Positions 11,383 through 21,618 of a stretch of 64,000 bases of DNA are shown here, in pieces (positions within the stretch are counted from its first letter, which is position 1; each line of letters begins with the position of its first letter). The position numbers were made by a program, and so were the translations under genes. This stretch comes from Bemisia tabaci (lineage: Eukaryota > Arthropoda > Insecta > Hemiptera > Aleyrodidae), in contig NC_092797.1 of NCBI RefSeq assembly GCF_918797505.1, positions 3,134,288 through 3,198,287 on the forward strand, read 5' to 3'. The notes under the pieces are model-generated. The model did not search any database, was not told where the DNA came from, and worked only from the letters and a program-made list of their open reading frames with translations.

Positions 11383-11680
11383 AAGATGCGGCAGAAGAAG
11401 CGGGGGTTTTGGGGGAGGGCTCGCTGAGGGGGGAGATTCCCGGGGAACGGGGGGTTCGTGGGGTTGGGAAGAACCGCGAGACGAGGATTCCCAAGGGGGG
11501 GAGGATTCCCGGGGAAAGGGGGGCTCGTGGGGTTGGGGGCGGAATCGCGGAGTAGGGTTTCCCAAAGGGGGTTCCCGGGGAGAGGGGGGACTCCGTTGGG
11601 TTTATGTAGGATCGCGGAGCAGGGTTTCCAAGGGGGGAGGGGCCGCGGAGTAGGATCACGGGGGGAGGACTAGGGTTTTT
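11383..11680 (+). repeat. GC-rich ~70-bp degenerate tandem repeat behind a strong 3' splice site
   Basis: Worn units of GATTCCCGGGGAAAGGGGGG followed by CTCGTGGGGTTGGG repeat about four times. Immediately upstream (11348-11382) is a textbook acceptor: a CTAATAAC-type branch site, a T-rich tract and TTCCAG. The first bases after it read AAGATGCGGCAGAAG, which would give a short open frame ending at TGA. Whether an exon truly starts here is unknown. Confidence 0.5.
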
Positions 11681-11689
11681 TTTTTTTTT

Positions 11690-11990
11690 TTTTTTTTTCT
11701 CCGCGACTGGCTTGCTGAGATCCTCCGGGGCGTTACGTCCCGGGGTCTGCCGTCGCCGGCAGGGGCGCCCGCCGGGACCCCGTGGGTCCGTTGGGTGCCC
11801 CTGCCCCCGACCCCCCGCGAGGGGGGTCACTTTGCCCCCCCGCAAGGGGGGGCTTTTTGACCCCCCTCGCGGGGGGTCGGGGGTGGGGGCGCCCAGCGGA
11901 CCCTTATGGGGTCCCGGCGGGCGCCCCTGCCGGCGACGGCGGCTCCGGGGCGTTACGCCCCGGAGGATCTCAGCAAGCCACGAGTGGAAA
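11690..11990. repeat. GC-rich palindrome between a T run and an A run
   Basis: About 280 bp folds on itself: GCTTGCTGAGATCCTCCGGG on the left and CCCGGAGGATCTCAGCAAGC on the right, with further matched blocks (GCGCCCGCCGGGACCCC and complement; CCCCCCGCGAGGGGGGTC and complement). It is preceded by a T run (about 11677-11698) and followed by an A run from 11988. It could be a GC-rich foldback element, or a transcribed hairpin; there is no family match in the window. Confidence 0.75.
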
Positions 11991-12061
11991 AAAAAAAAAA
12001 AAAAAAAAAAGGGAGGAGGTGGGAAAGGAACCGGGACGCTGGAAGCCGGGGTTGGGGGAGG

Positions 12062-12373
12062 CCGCTGCTGGTGGACACCGTCGTACCGGGATCGTCGCAT
12101 TTTTTTTTTTTTTTTTTCCCCTTCTTTTCTTTCTTTTCTTTTTTTTATTCTCTGTTGCAGGTGCTGCTGCTGGGTGCCATCGTACCGGGATCGTCGCATT
12201 TTTTTTTTTTTTTTTCCTTCTTTTCTTTCTTTTCTTTTTTTTATTCTCTGTTTCAGGTGCTGCTGCTGGGTGCCATCGTACCGGGATCGTCGCATTTTTT
12301 TTTTTTTTTTTTTTCCTTCTTTTCTTTCTTTTCTTTTTTTTATTCTCTGTTCCAGGTGCTGCTGCTGCTGCTG
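12062..12373 (+). repeat. Three tandem ~97-bp units, each with a 3' splice-acceptor-like end
   Basis: Each unit reads CTGGGTGCCATCGTACCGGG, then ATCGTCGCA, a long T run, TTCTTTTCTTTCTTTTC, and TATTCTCTGTTNCAG. The CAG ends fall at 12160, 12256 and 12355, and each is followed by GTGCTGCTGCTG. These are strong polypyrimidine-tract acceptors repeated in tandem. The last is followed after 37 nt by a donor-like AAG|GTAAGA at 12393. Slippage at the CTG run and the T runs is evident between units. Confidence 0.8.
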
Positions 12374-12502
12374 GATCTTCCCGCAACCGAAGGTAAGATA
12401 CTGTTTTATTCCTCCTCCATAATCAGTTGCGGAGGGCGCTACTTTCGTCTTCTGCGGGCACAGCTGTTTTTAGGAGTATCAAAAACGGCATGGAGAAGTG
12501 AC

Positions 12503-12717
12503 AGGTGGAGATGCATCGGCGTTGGTGAGTGTATTTTTTTGTTTCCTCTTCCCCTTTCCCTCTTCCTCTTTCCTCTCCCTTTTCCTCTTCCCTCTCCCTT
12601 TTCTTCTTCCCTTCCCCGTGGATTAGGGCTCTTGGCGACACCACGTTAAAAAAAACGCGCCGTAAGCTCTACCTCCAGGAGCAGCACCGTATCCTCTACC
12701 TGATCGGGCTTTCCTAA
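12503..12717 (+). CDS. Candidate two-exon micro-ORF (35 codons), unrecognised
   Basis: I do not recognise the product. An ATG at 12511 (context GGAGATGC, with an in-frame TGA a few codons upstream at about 12499-12501) runs to a donor GTTG|GTGAGT after 12524. A 102-nt pyrimidine-rich intron ends in GATTAG at 12626. The frame resumes and closes at TAA 12715-12717. The joined peptide would be about 35 residues, Arg/Lys-rich at the front and Leu/Ile-rich at the end. Intron length, tract and frame agreement are persuasive, but so short a frame can occur by chance. A possible upstream intron (12393-12426) is too short to be real. It could equally be part of a non-coding transcript. Confidence 0.3.
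12529..12620 (+). repeat. Pyrimidine-rich CCTCTTCCC tract
   Basis: About 90 bp of nearly pure C/T built from TCCTCTTCCCTCTCCC-type words. It lies within the possible 102-nt intron and would serve as an exceptionally strong polypyrimidine tract. Confidence 0.8.
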
Positions 12718-12719
12718 GG

Positions 12720-13080
12720 TGGTGTGGAAACGAGCTTGTCAAAATATGTTCCTCTATTCCTCCTCTGAGTAAGTAAAATCAAAACCTGAGAATCTTTTCA
12801 TCAAGTGCTTTTTTATCTTTTTTATAGGGAGAGCATAAATTCAAAACCTGGCAAGTGCCCCCAGGTGTTGCTACGATTGAGCACCAGTTTCTATAAGGTC
12901 AAAGTTCATAGAACATTTCTTCACTAAAATTTAATGAAGGGAAGTATTCAGGTCCTTTTACGCTACGGAGCAAGATGCACAATTTTAGCAATACCGGATG
13001 ACACTTTCCAGATTTTGAATTTCCACTCTTCACGTATCAATGGCTAAAGGCGAAAAAGTAAAACCTCAATTGTAACGCTT
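12720..13080. other. Unannotated interval
   Basis: No repeat family or exon recognised. Confidence 0.45.
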
Positions 13081-13128
13081 AAGGTGATTCGACGGTTGTC
13101 ATTTTTTGTGTCAGAGCAACGTGCGATC
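13081..13128. repeat. Solo end of MITE family B
   Basis: A single terminal repeat (AAGGTGATTCGACGG then TTTTTTGTGTCAGAGCAACG) with no partner arm. A TA stands at the outer edge as in intact copies. Confidence 0.75.
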
Positions 13129-13885
13129 AATATATGTTCAAATATGTTGTCTGAGGACGCTATTTTTCCGCGGTGCGTTGTTTTTCTCCTTAACTGCTTC
13201 TTCATAGACACGGTTTCTTATGCTTCAGAAAAAAGATTAATAATTCTTGTCTAAAACTTACTACACCCTCCAGATGAGCGCCCCTCGCAAATGTTCGGTA
13301 TAACGAATTTTAATGTCGCAAAGAAGGGCTCCGCGTGCTCCAGATTTCGAGTGCAGCAGATTTTTTTTTAAATTTTTTATCGAAAGTGCAATGTTTAAGA
13401 ATTTTTTTGGCGGAGAGTTTGGTTTGATACAGCAATTCCATTGGGCGTGGGAAATTTTTGAAAAGAGCATGAAAAAAATGTTTAAAACTCTGTCAATCAC
13501 TGGAAAATTGTCCGATTTACATTCGGTTTGGACAGGGTGGCTTGTTTTTCTGCGTAAAATTGATTTCTGAAATAAAAAAGTAGGGGTGCCATTTGAAAAG
13601 TTCGACTTACGGGTGGGGCACCCCCCGCCCCGCGCCCCTCCCGCGGTTTGGGAAAATGTCGAATACGCCAAAAGGTGTCCCCCTTGATATAAACGAACAC
13701 GTCTTTTACCGTTTTTCGAAATTCCGACGCGTTCGGCAGATATTCAAGGTGGCTCGTTTTTCGTGAGACACCCTGTATAATTTGGTTGAAAAATGAGAAT
13801 CCCGCATATTAATTTGAAGACATCTAAGAGCACTTTTAGTGGACACCCTGTTATAGGAATGCACGTAATGACGAAGCACACTATT
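13129..13885. other. Unannotated interval
   Basis: Contains a GC-rich patch at about 13600-13645 and AT-rich DNA. Overlapping ORFs on both strands (13261-13671, 13313-13570) show no recognisable domain or signal peptide and share the same DNA, so neither is called. Confidence 0.45.
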
Positions 13886-14140
13886 CTGCCCTGTTAAGGA
13901 AAAACGTCGTATGAACATTTTAAAGTTGCTAACATTCCTTCAATATAATATTTAATTTTGAAGAAAATTAAGAAAATATTTTTCCTTGAAATTTTCAGGA
14001 ACTTTAGGTGCAATTGCAAACAATATCATCTAAAAAATTGGAAGAAAAATATTCCTAGGTTTACCAGGAAATTCGTGTTTTATCGAAGGAAATTTGGCAA
14101 CGCCTAAGGGTTCATACGGCGTTTATCTTTGGTATGGCAG
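13886..14140. mobile_element. Foldback MITE, family C, copy
   Basis: Left end CTGCCCTGTTAAGGAAAAAC then GTCGTATGAACATT. Right end GGTTCATACGGCGTTTATCT then TATGGCAG. About 255 bp with an ATATTTTTCCTTGAAA-type interior. Confidence 0.85.
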
Positions 14141-14572
14141 TATTCTGGAGTCCTGGAGGCCTCGACAATCCTCCATTGCTTCCCGGAAAGTCCGGCAACC
14201 TGGACGAGGATTTCTTTCTTTTGTCTCCCTTGCCGATATTTTTATTTGCTCTCAGACTGCAAACTCGCCATCGACTTCTTAATTTAATCAAGTTCTCGGT
14301 GAGCTGTCTCTTCGACAAGCGGGATCTATTTTCGGCCGGGATCGTTTCTTCACTTGGTCCCCGCAAGATGACCATAAATTAGCCCCCAGTTTGTCCCCTA
14401 TGCCGCCGGGCCGCGGATCGATTCATGCATCTGTACTTTCCGCTCCGGGGTTGCCAGTTCGAGGCGAATTCCACTTCCGCGTTCACGACTACAAGATTTT
14501 TACTTAAATTCACCTTTACAAGAGGACAAAACTGATCGCGGTAGACGCACGAGTCGTATGGACAGCAAGTTG

Positions 14573-14641
14573 GAAAACAAAAGTCGAGCTTATAGCCAAT
14601 TTTACAAATATTTGCAATGATTGCGACTCAGGCCATGCTTT

Positions 14642-14682
<41 letters not shown>

Positions 14683-14776
14683 GCAAGAGGATGTTAATAT
14701 ATTTACAAGTTTATGTTTTTACAATTTTTCATTGCAGATATTTGTAAAATCGGCTAATAGCTCAACTTCTGTTTTC
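14573..14776. mobile_element. Foldback element with central poly-A
   Basis: Arms GAAAACAAAAGTCGAGCTTA ... and ... GCTCAACTTCTGTTTTC pair through CAATTTTACAAATATTTGCA. The interior holds an A run of about 40 bases (14646-14681). No ORF. Confidence 0.75.
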
Positions 14777-14931
14777 ACATTATGAGTAGCCGAAAACCGA
14801 AAAACTTGTAAGTTGGAAATGTAGCCAACGTACGTTAAAAATCCAGAAAACTGGAAAACTCAATACAGAGGGAAAAAGCTCATTCGAGCACAATTTTCCC
14901 TCACAGAGATACGCCGTTTGGTGCAACACCA

Positions 14932-15563
14932 CCCTGGTAAAAATTGGTGATAGGATAGGAGCTGCGTTTCAAAATACCATAGGAGTTCTTATAGCCGACT
15001 AAAGAAGGCTATTGAAAATTATGTAGCTGGCTGTAGAGAGCGGAACAAATCATATAGCCGGGCTGTACGAAGCTACAAAAAAGTATACAGTCGGCTAAGC
15101 TATAGTTCCTATCGCCGGGCTTTACACTTTATCGCCATTGGCTAAAAAAGGCTATAAGAAATTGTGTAGAAATTCGTGTGCTTTGGAAATCGTTAAGTTT
15201 GATACTGATAAAGTTAAGTTTGATGCGTTAAGTTTGAAAATGAGATAATCCATACAGAGTGTGCAAACATTTCAAAATCATGAGTTGAAAAACGCTGACT
15301 CCGCGAGATTAAATATTAGAGCCTGACACAAAGCGGAGCGGCGACGCACTGGCGCCTACAAACCTAACAGGGATACTTCACGCATTGCGCAATGCGTGAA
15401 GTATCCCTGTTAGGTTTGTAGGCGCCAATGCGCGTTTCGCGCAGGCTGCCCGCCCGCCCGCCGCGCCGCAGCGTGCCACGGCGTCTGAAGCAACTATTTC
15501 ACACCAGAGGTATTGCACAGTATCATAAGAAATTGAAGGCGCTCCAACATATTAAGAATGACA
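14932..15563 (-). mobile_element. Truncated copy of TIR transposon family T1
   Basis: Starts with the terminal CCCTGGTAAAAATTGG and carries the family's subterminal TATAGCCGG-type repeats. It continues through the 78-bp perfect palindrome at 15350-15427, then stops at about 15563 where homology to the full copy (26943-27876, opposite orientation) ends. The second terminal repeat is therefore missing. No transposase frame is visible. Confidence 0.85.
15350..15427. repeat. Perfect 78-bp palindrome without a loop
   Basis: TGGCGCCTACAAACCTAACA ... reads the same on both strands for 78 bp with its centre at GC|GC (15388/15389). It lies inside T1 and is identical in layout at 27351-27428. Confidence 0.95.
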
Positions 15564-15579
15564 ACATATTAATTTTTAA

Positions 15580-15740
15580 CTAACATCATGGCTTGATCTT
15601 CATATGGAGTAGAAAAATCGCTGAAGACGTTCACTAGTTTTTAAAGTGGAATATAAAATACGACAAAAAGTCTGCAACGCTGCAAACCAAGATATGCATT
15701 TTTACAGAATCACCATCGATACACGCTTTTAATATGTAAA
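15580..15740. repeat. Half copy of foldback family D
   Basis: 15655-15735 matches one arm of family D: AAGTCTGCAACGCTGCAAAC, ATATGCATTTTTAC and CCATCGATA. The partner arm was probably lost when T1 inserted or was deleted. Confidence 0.5.
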
Positions 15741-16681
15741 TTTTTAAAAAGTTTAATAACATCCCAAAAAAGTTTTATGAAAATCTTTTAAAATGATATC
15801 CTGAATAGCCAACGACTCCTCTACCGCTGACGGATATTTTTGGACGCCATCTTGGCTCTCTCGGTGAAGTGCATTTAGTTGAGAGCTAAAGATGCGCAAC
15901 CTTGCACTTTTTTCCATGCTTTATAATTATTGAAAAAAATCTGAGAAAAATCCTGTAAACTAAGTGCGATCTCTACTTTTCAAAAATGCCAGAATCGAAA
16001 ATTACTGAAGAAGCTATTTGTTTGAAGCTATTGTTCTCTCTCGGTGAAAGCTGCACATTTAAAGTCGAGGAGTCTTCAAATGATGCATGCACAATCTGGC
16101 AACTACGCGGAGACTTTTATCACAAGCATTTCATTTCCCACTCAAAGAGTGCAGCGCCGAGATGCTCTTAAGTTTACCGCTTTTCGTGTTGAGTATTTTA
16201 TTGCTTCGCCAGTGACGAACGCCTTGCAACAAGGAGCTCATGCGTTGCCATTTTGTCAGTTTTTCGTCAAAGCATGATCAATTTTATCTCGCCACCGTTT
16301 TAAATGAATTTGAAAAGATATCAACAAGTGGCAACCTCGAATGACATCATCTGAAGAGCCATTGGACGCTATACGTGTAGGTCCTTCCAAATTTAGCTTC
16401 GCTTAAATTTTTGATGAAACACTGAAAAGTCAAAATTGGAGATTCTAATTCGGAGAGTTTTAATGGATCGTATTCGATGCACAAAATAAGCGATTTATCG
16501 CTGAGCTTGTATCGATGTCGATTGGTTCAACGTTTAATCAAAGCCTCAAAAGTCCAGCAAGTAATCTGTGGGAACGGAATTTTGTGATTGATTTTTGACT
16601 CTTATGTTTGTAATATGGCAATGAAAAATGAAATTGGCAGACACTTCCTATTTTTAAGCTTTTCTATCTTAAAAGAAGTGA

Positions 16682-16684
<3 letters not shown>
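15741..16684. other. Unannotated interval
   Basis: AT-rich, with two overlapping short ORFs near 15986-16277 that have no recognisable domain. No repeat family assigned. Confidence 0.45.

Positions 16685-16718
<34 letters not shown>
16685..16718. repeat. Poly-T tract
   Basis: A run of more than 30 T residues. Comparable homopolymers occur at 14646, 21580, 30001 and 50262. Confidence 0.95.
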
Positions 16719-16803
16719 AGGTTATTGTTTTGAACCAAACGATACATCAAACCACTATCAAATACAATCCAACGATTCCGTAATCAGAGGTAGCTGAATC
16801 AAT

Positions 16804-16937
16804 CGGATTACATTCTGCAATAAGGAACCACTATTTCTGGCTTCTTCATGAAAACATCTCTCTGCATAGGAGAACCCATATAGGTTGTTTCTGAAATGAG
16901 CCAGGAATAGTGGTTCCTTATTGCCAAATATAATCCA
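16804..16937. mobile_element. Foldback MITE, subfamily A2, copy 2
   Basis: Ends CGGATTACATTCTGCAATAA and TTATTGCCAAATATAATCC, inner stem GGAACCACTATTTCTGGCT and its complement. Confidence 0.85.
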
Positions 16938-17271
16938 TTTGTAGGGATCGCTCCTAGCGCCCATTTTTAATCCACTGTAATTTCTCATATAATTCCGAAT
17001 GCCTCTCCGGCACTTCTAAGTTATATTTAGTTGTATGGATCTTGTCCACTCCTCTAGTTTTGTTTGCTTCTACAAGCGATGTTTGAAGTACGTGAGGAAA
17101 ATTGAACGTTGCGTTTAACTGCCTCTATAACCGGAGAGCTAAAATCGAGCCAAAACCCAATTACCCTCATTAATTGAAATGGAACCGTTTGATAAAGAGC
17201 ATAGAATTTCCATCCGTGTTCGACGTAACGGCTCCCATATGCGCCTGCCTATCCTACATGCCTCATGTCCA

Positions 17272-17391
17272 CCGCTGACGTAAAGGCGTAACTCAATTGC
17301 AACATGAGCCCTGTTCCCCGTATAACTCTATGCTTTCTGGGGCTCATATGGAAATAGCGATACGCTCTTACGTCAGAGGAGCGGCGATGCA
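17272..17391. mobile_element. Foldback MITE, family E, copy 2
   Basis: Outer arms CCGCTGACGTAAAGGCGTAA and TTACGTCAGAGGAGCGG, inner stem ATGAGCCCTG / GGGGCTCAT. About 120 bp. Confidence 0.85.
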
Positions 17392-18168
17392 ACATGTGAC
17401 GTCAACGTTGCAGTGGCGTAACATATTTTCGATCCCCCCTCCTCCCCCCCCCCCCCCCGTAAATACCATCATTTGACAAAGTAAGGTATTCGACATAATT
17501 TCTCAAGTATCGACTGTTAACTTTCAGCGTGATTCTAAATCCAAATCATCATGATATTTTTCGTTTTTACAAAATGGACTATTTTTCCCACGTGATATAG
17601 ATGCATGGACGGTCAGCGAAATAAACCGAAGACGCCTCTTAACTTGTGTCACCGCGCGCTTGCATTCGTAATTTAATTTCGCGATGCTGAGCTGCCTCCT
17701 GCTTTGTGGCTAGTAAAATATCTTATGAAAAGTGAGCTAGCCTCCAGTGAACGAGAATGAATAAATTCACAGCAGAAAGACCGCACCAGATGTCGCTGCA
17801 GAGAAAATGAGAAATACTGCCTTGCTGCCAAAGTGTGTCTAAATCATCAGAACTCTGTTTTTTTATTTTTTCTCATTTTTCAAGTGACCGTTTTTTCGTG
17901 TTGATATCACCAGCTACAGGAATTGGACAGTAGTAGCTGTTACAGGAACAAGCACATACTTTTATAGACGAAAATTGAAGTAACACGAGATAGACTCCGA
18001 CTGCACTCGAGTTCATTTTACCAAACTCTATATAAAGTTCAGTTTAGTTTGTAAAAGTGCAGTTACATGAACTGAGAACGCGGTCGCGTGAATCGAATAG
18101 TAGGTTACAATAACCAAATATCCCGGCCCACGTGACATGTCGTTCTACGGTTTAGATGGCCAACCTAT
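17392..18168. other. Unannotated interval
   Basis: Contains a C run at about 17440-17458 and otherwise unique sequence. No exon supported. Confidence 0.45.
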
Positions 18169-21150
18169 TAGACCGTGGGCCAGCAGGGGGTAACCCTCCC
18201 CCCCCCCCCCCCCGTGGGAATTTTGAAGATGGTGATTTTCTTGAAGCTCTCAACTAGTAGAATAAGATTTTCCTTGTTTACGCGAATTTTATCGTGGTGG
18301 GGGGGAGTAGGCCCCCCCTAAACCCCCCAAAATTGCTCAGAATTCCGACTTTTCCGCGAATTTTCCCACTTTTACCCGAAAAGGCTTGATTTTAGGGCAA
18401 AACTCCACATAACCATTCTGAAAGCTCGTAAAATTCTGGTCTAGAAAAGTCTTAAGTGACTTTGACCAGGACCCGCGGTCCCCCAAAATGGGGGGGCTTA
18501 AAATGTCAAAATATCTCAATTTTCCGCGAAAATGACCGTTTCGCCGCGATTTCTCGCCAATAACGCGAAGAAGGTTGGTATTATCGTAAAATCGTTTACC
18601 CCTATAATAACAGAGCATTAATTTTTCATTCTAAGGGCGGCCTAACCCCTCGTGGGGGGGAGGGGGGCCCCCCAGCAGTACCCACCCTATAAAAACCGTC
18701 AAGATTGGCCGCTTCCTTGAAGTAGCGTTATGCGCAAAAATGGGCGGCAAAATGAAAACAAGTAGCGTTTGTTCTGAGAGAACATCAATGTGGATTCTTG
18801 TGGGGGGTGACAGGGGGGAGGGAGGTACATCCTCCTCCCTCCCCCTCCCCCTCCCCCCAAAAAATAATCACGAAAAACGTTAATTAAACGCGAAAATTCC
18901 ACTTTATGAGACGACTTCAGGGCTTGTCATTGACACGCTTACACTAACATAATTTAACGAGGGGGGAGGGGAGAGGGGGCCCTCCCCCTCCTCTCCCACC
19001 CCCTCCCCCTCCCCCAAATAAATAATCACGAAAAAATTTAATTAAACGCGAAAATTCCATACTCTAAAAGGCGACTTTCAGGGCGTGTCATTGTCACGCT
19101 CACACTAATATAATTTAAAGAAGGGAGGGGGGGGTGTTAGACATCTTAGCCTCCCCAGCCAACATTAAAAAAGGGTGGGGGAGGGGTAATTTACAAACGT
19201 TACTTACTTAATAATAGGAGGGACGGGGAAACTTAGCTGCAGTAGGAGAATTTTAAGATTTGAAGGGATACGGAATTAAATCAGGGAACGTAGAGATACT
19301 ATTTTATTTTTTGGAAATGACTGAAACTGAGGGGAGTTTATTCATAATTGACGGAAATGTACATACTTAAGCTTATGTCAACATTTTTGAAACGTTTGGA
19401 GAATAGGCTTAAAGTGTATTGGATCGTTTGCCAAAGTATTCAATCATTCATTTGGTCATAGACAGAAACTGCAGTGATAAATTCATCAAAAACATTAAGC
19501 GATTATGGGGGGGATTAAGGGATACTTTTTTACGAATGGACCCCCAACCAAAATACCCCGTAGTTTGAAAAGTAATTTAGGCAAGTGTAAAAACAAGAGC
19601 CAGCTTATCGATCTATTCTTAACTGAATGGAACCGAAAGAAATACACCCAATATACTCACTGGGAAAAGTATATTTAAGGCATGGAGATGGGTCTAGCCA
19701 GTTTACCTCCGCTGACGGTGTGAAAGTTGACTTCATCTTGCAAACTCAATGAAAATCAAACCAATAAGAAGCAAACATTCAAATAATTTTGCTTTTTTCC
19801 GAGTCGAACTATCTTGATAACTATTCGTCAATCAGAGTTCACTGCAGTATCTGTCTGTGACCAAATGAATGATTGAATACTTTGGCAAACGATCCAATAC
19901 ACTTTAAGCCTATTCTCCAAACGTTTCAAAAATGTTGACATAAGCTTAAGTATGTACATTTCCGTCAATTATGAATAAACTCCCCTCAGTTTCAGTCATT
20001 TCCAAAAAATAAAATAGTATCTCTACGTTCCCTGATTTAATTCCGTATCCCTTCAAATCTTAAAATTCTCCTACTGCAGCTAAGTTTCCCCGTCCCTCCT
20101 ATTATTAAGTAAGTAACGTTTGTAAATTACCCCTCCCCCACCCTTTTTTAATGTTGGCTGGGGAGGCTAAGATGTCTAACACCCCCCCTCCCTTCTTTAA
20201 ATTATATTAGTGTGAGCGTGACAATGACACGCCCTGAAAGTCGCCTTTTAGAGTATGGAATTTTCGCGTTTAATTAAATTTTTTCGTGATTATTTATTTG
20301 GGGGAGGGGGAGGGGGTGGGAGAGGAGGGGGGAGGGCCCCCTCTCCCCTCCCCCCCTCGTTAAATTATGTTAGTGTAAGCGTGTCAATGACAAGCCCTGA
20401 AGTCGTCTTATAAAGTGGAATTTTCGCGTTTAATTAACGTTTTTCGTGATTATTTTTTGGGGGGAGGGGGAGGGGGAGGGAGGAGGATGTACCTCCCTCC
20501 CCCCTGTCACCCCCCACAAGAATCCACATTGATGTTCTCTCAGAACAAACGCTACTTGTTTTCATTTTGCCGCCCATTTTTGCGCATAACGCTACTTCAA
20601 GGAAGCGGCCAATCTTGACGGTTTTTATAGGGTGGGTACTGCTGGGGGGCCCCCCTCCCCCCCACGAGGGGTTAGGCCGCCCTTAGAATGAAAAATTAAT
20701 GCTCTGTTATTATAGGGGTAAACGATTTTACGATAATACCAACCTTCTTCGCGTTATTGGCGAGAAATCGCGGCGAAACGGTCATTTTCGCGGAAAATTG
20801 AGATATTTTGACATTTTAAGCCCCCCCATTTTGGGGGACCGCGGGTCCTGGTCAAAGTCACTTAAGACTTTTCTAGACCAGAATTTTACGAGCTTTCAGA
20901 ATGGTTATGTGGAGTTTTGCCCTAAAATCAAGCCTTTTCGGGTAAAAGTGGGAAAATTCGCGGAAAAGTCGGAATTCTGAGCAATTTTGGGGGGTTTAGG
21001 GGGGGCCTACTCCCCCCCACCACGATAAAATTCGCGTAAACAAGGAAAATCTTATTCTACTAGTTGAGAGCTTCAAGAAAATCACCATCTTCAAAATTCC
21101 CACGGGGGGGGGGGGGGGAGGGTTACCCCCTGCTGGCCCACCACGGTCTA
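18169..21150. mobile_element. Giant inverted repeat (foldback transposon-like), ~1.3-kb arms
   Basis: The left arm, about 18171-19476, is the reverse complement of the right arm, about 19840-21148, around a 363-bp loop. The termini are GACCGTGG...CCACGGTC with TA on each side, compatible with a TA target duplication. Over ~490 bp the two arms are identical (the same 93- and 67-codon frames occur on opposite strands). Differences are confined to homopolymers, a 3-base indel near one terminus and two substitutions at the loop edge. Each arm contains runs of G and a worn ~160-bp tandem unit. No transposase is visible in the arms or loop. An assembly artefact is possible but is argued against by the loop and by the differences near the ends. 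Confidence 0.85.
18860..19130. repeat. ~160-bp tandem unit inside the giant inverted repeat (left arm)
   Basis: AATAATCACGAAAAA, TTAATTAAACGCGAAAATTC, a GGGC-TGTCATT block and CACTAA-ATAATTTAA recur at about 18863 and 19021. The same pair appears in mirror image in the right arm (about 20190-20460). G-rich tracts between the units have G-quadruplex potential. Confidence 0.8.
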
Positions 21151-21203
21151 TATTTTTATAGTGCTGCATTCGATTTAATGGACCCATTTTTTTAGAAATT
21201 AGG

Positions 21204-21575
21204 CATATCGATGGCTAAAATGCGAAGCCACGTATCTGCATTGCGATGTTAAAAAATATCCGCTCCCATATTGTTTTTTGAGTAGAGACAAGCAAAATGT
21301 ATAGCTTGAAATTTCAACAAAATATTCTACTAACACCACTAACAATAAGAAAAAATCAGGGAAGTGTCCGAGAAATTACATTGATACAAACATAAGAGTC
21401 GCTCTCACAGCGCTCTCCGACGCTCTGCGACGCCTAACCACTAGAAAACTCGGTTCTCTCACAGGTCATCAGGGAGTTTATTACATTGATAAGTTTCAAA
21501 AAAAAAAAAAAAAAAAACAAGACAGTATGACGTCGCAAACGAAGATACGTGGTTTTACACTTTGGCCATCGATAT
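21204..21575. mobile_element. Foldback MITE, family D, copy 1 (with internal insert)
   Basis: Ends ATATCGATGGCTAAAATGCG and TTTTACACTTTGGCCATCGA with the ACCACGTATCT-type inner arm. About 90 bp of unrelated sequence near 21385-21470 breaks the usual interior. An A run follows at about 21499. Confidence 0.8.
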
Positions 21576-21582
21576 CTTCTTA

Positions 21583-21618
<36 letters not shown>

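Noticed and set aside
11315..12295. The longest open frame in the window, 326 codons on the minus strand
   Set aside because: It is made of Lys/Glu/Arg, Phe and Pro runs produced by homopolymers, the tandem acceptor units and the GC-rich palindrome. The plus strand is equally open here, and the features read as splice signals on the plus strand.
12393..12426. A 34-nt intron between AAG|GTAAGA and AATCAG|
   Set aside because: Too short for an insect spliceosomal intron, although both sites look acceptable alone.
11712..12649. Overlapping plus-strand frames of 204-247 codons
   Set aside because: They consist of repeated poly-Phe/Leu/Ser translations of T and CT tracts and of a palindrome; no domain.
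18337..20980. Identical 93- and 67-codon frames in both arms of the giant inverted repeat
   Set aside because: Duplicate frames are a consequence of the inverted repeat. They are short, contain Gly/Pro runs from G tracts, and show no conserved domain.
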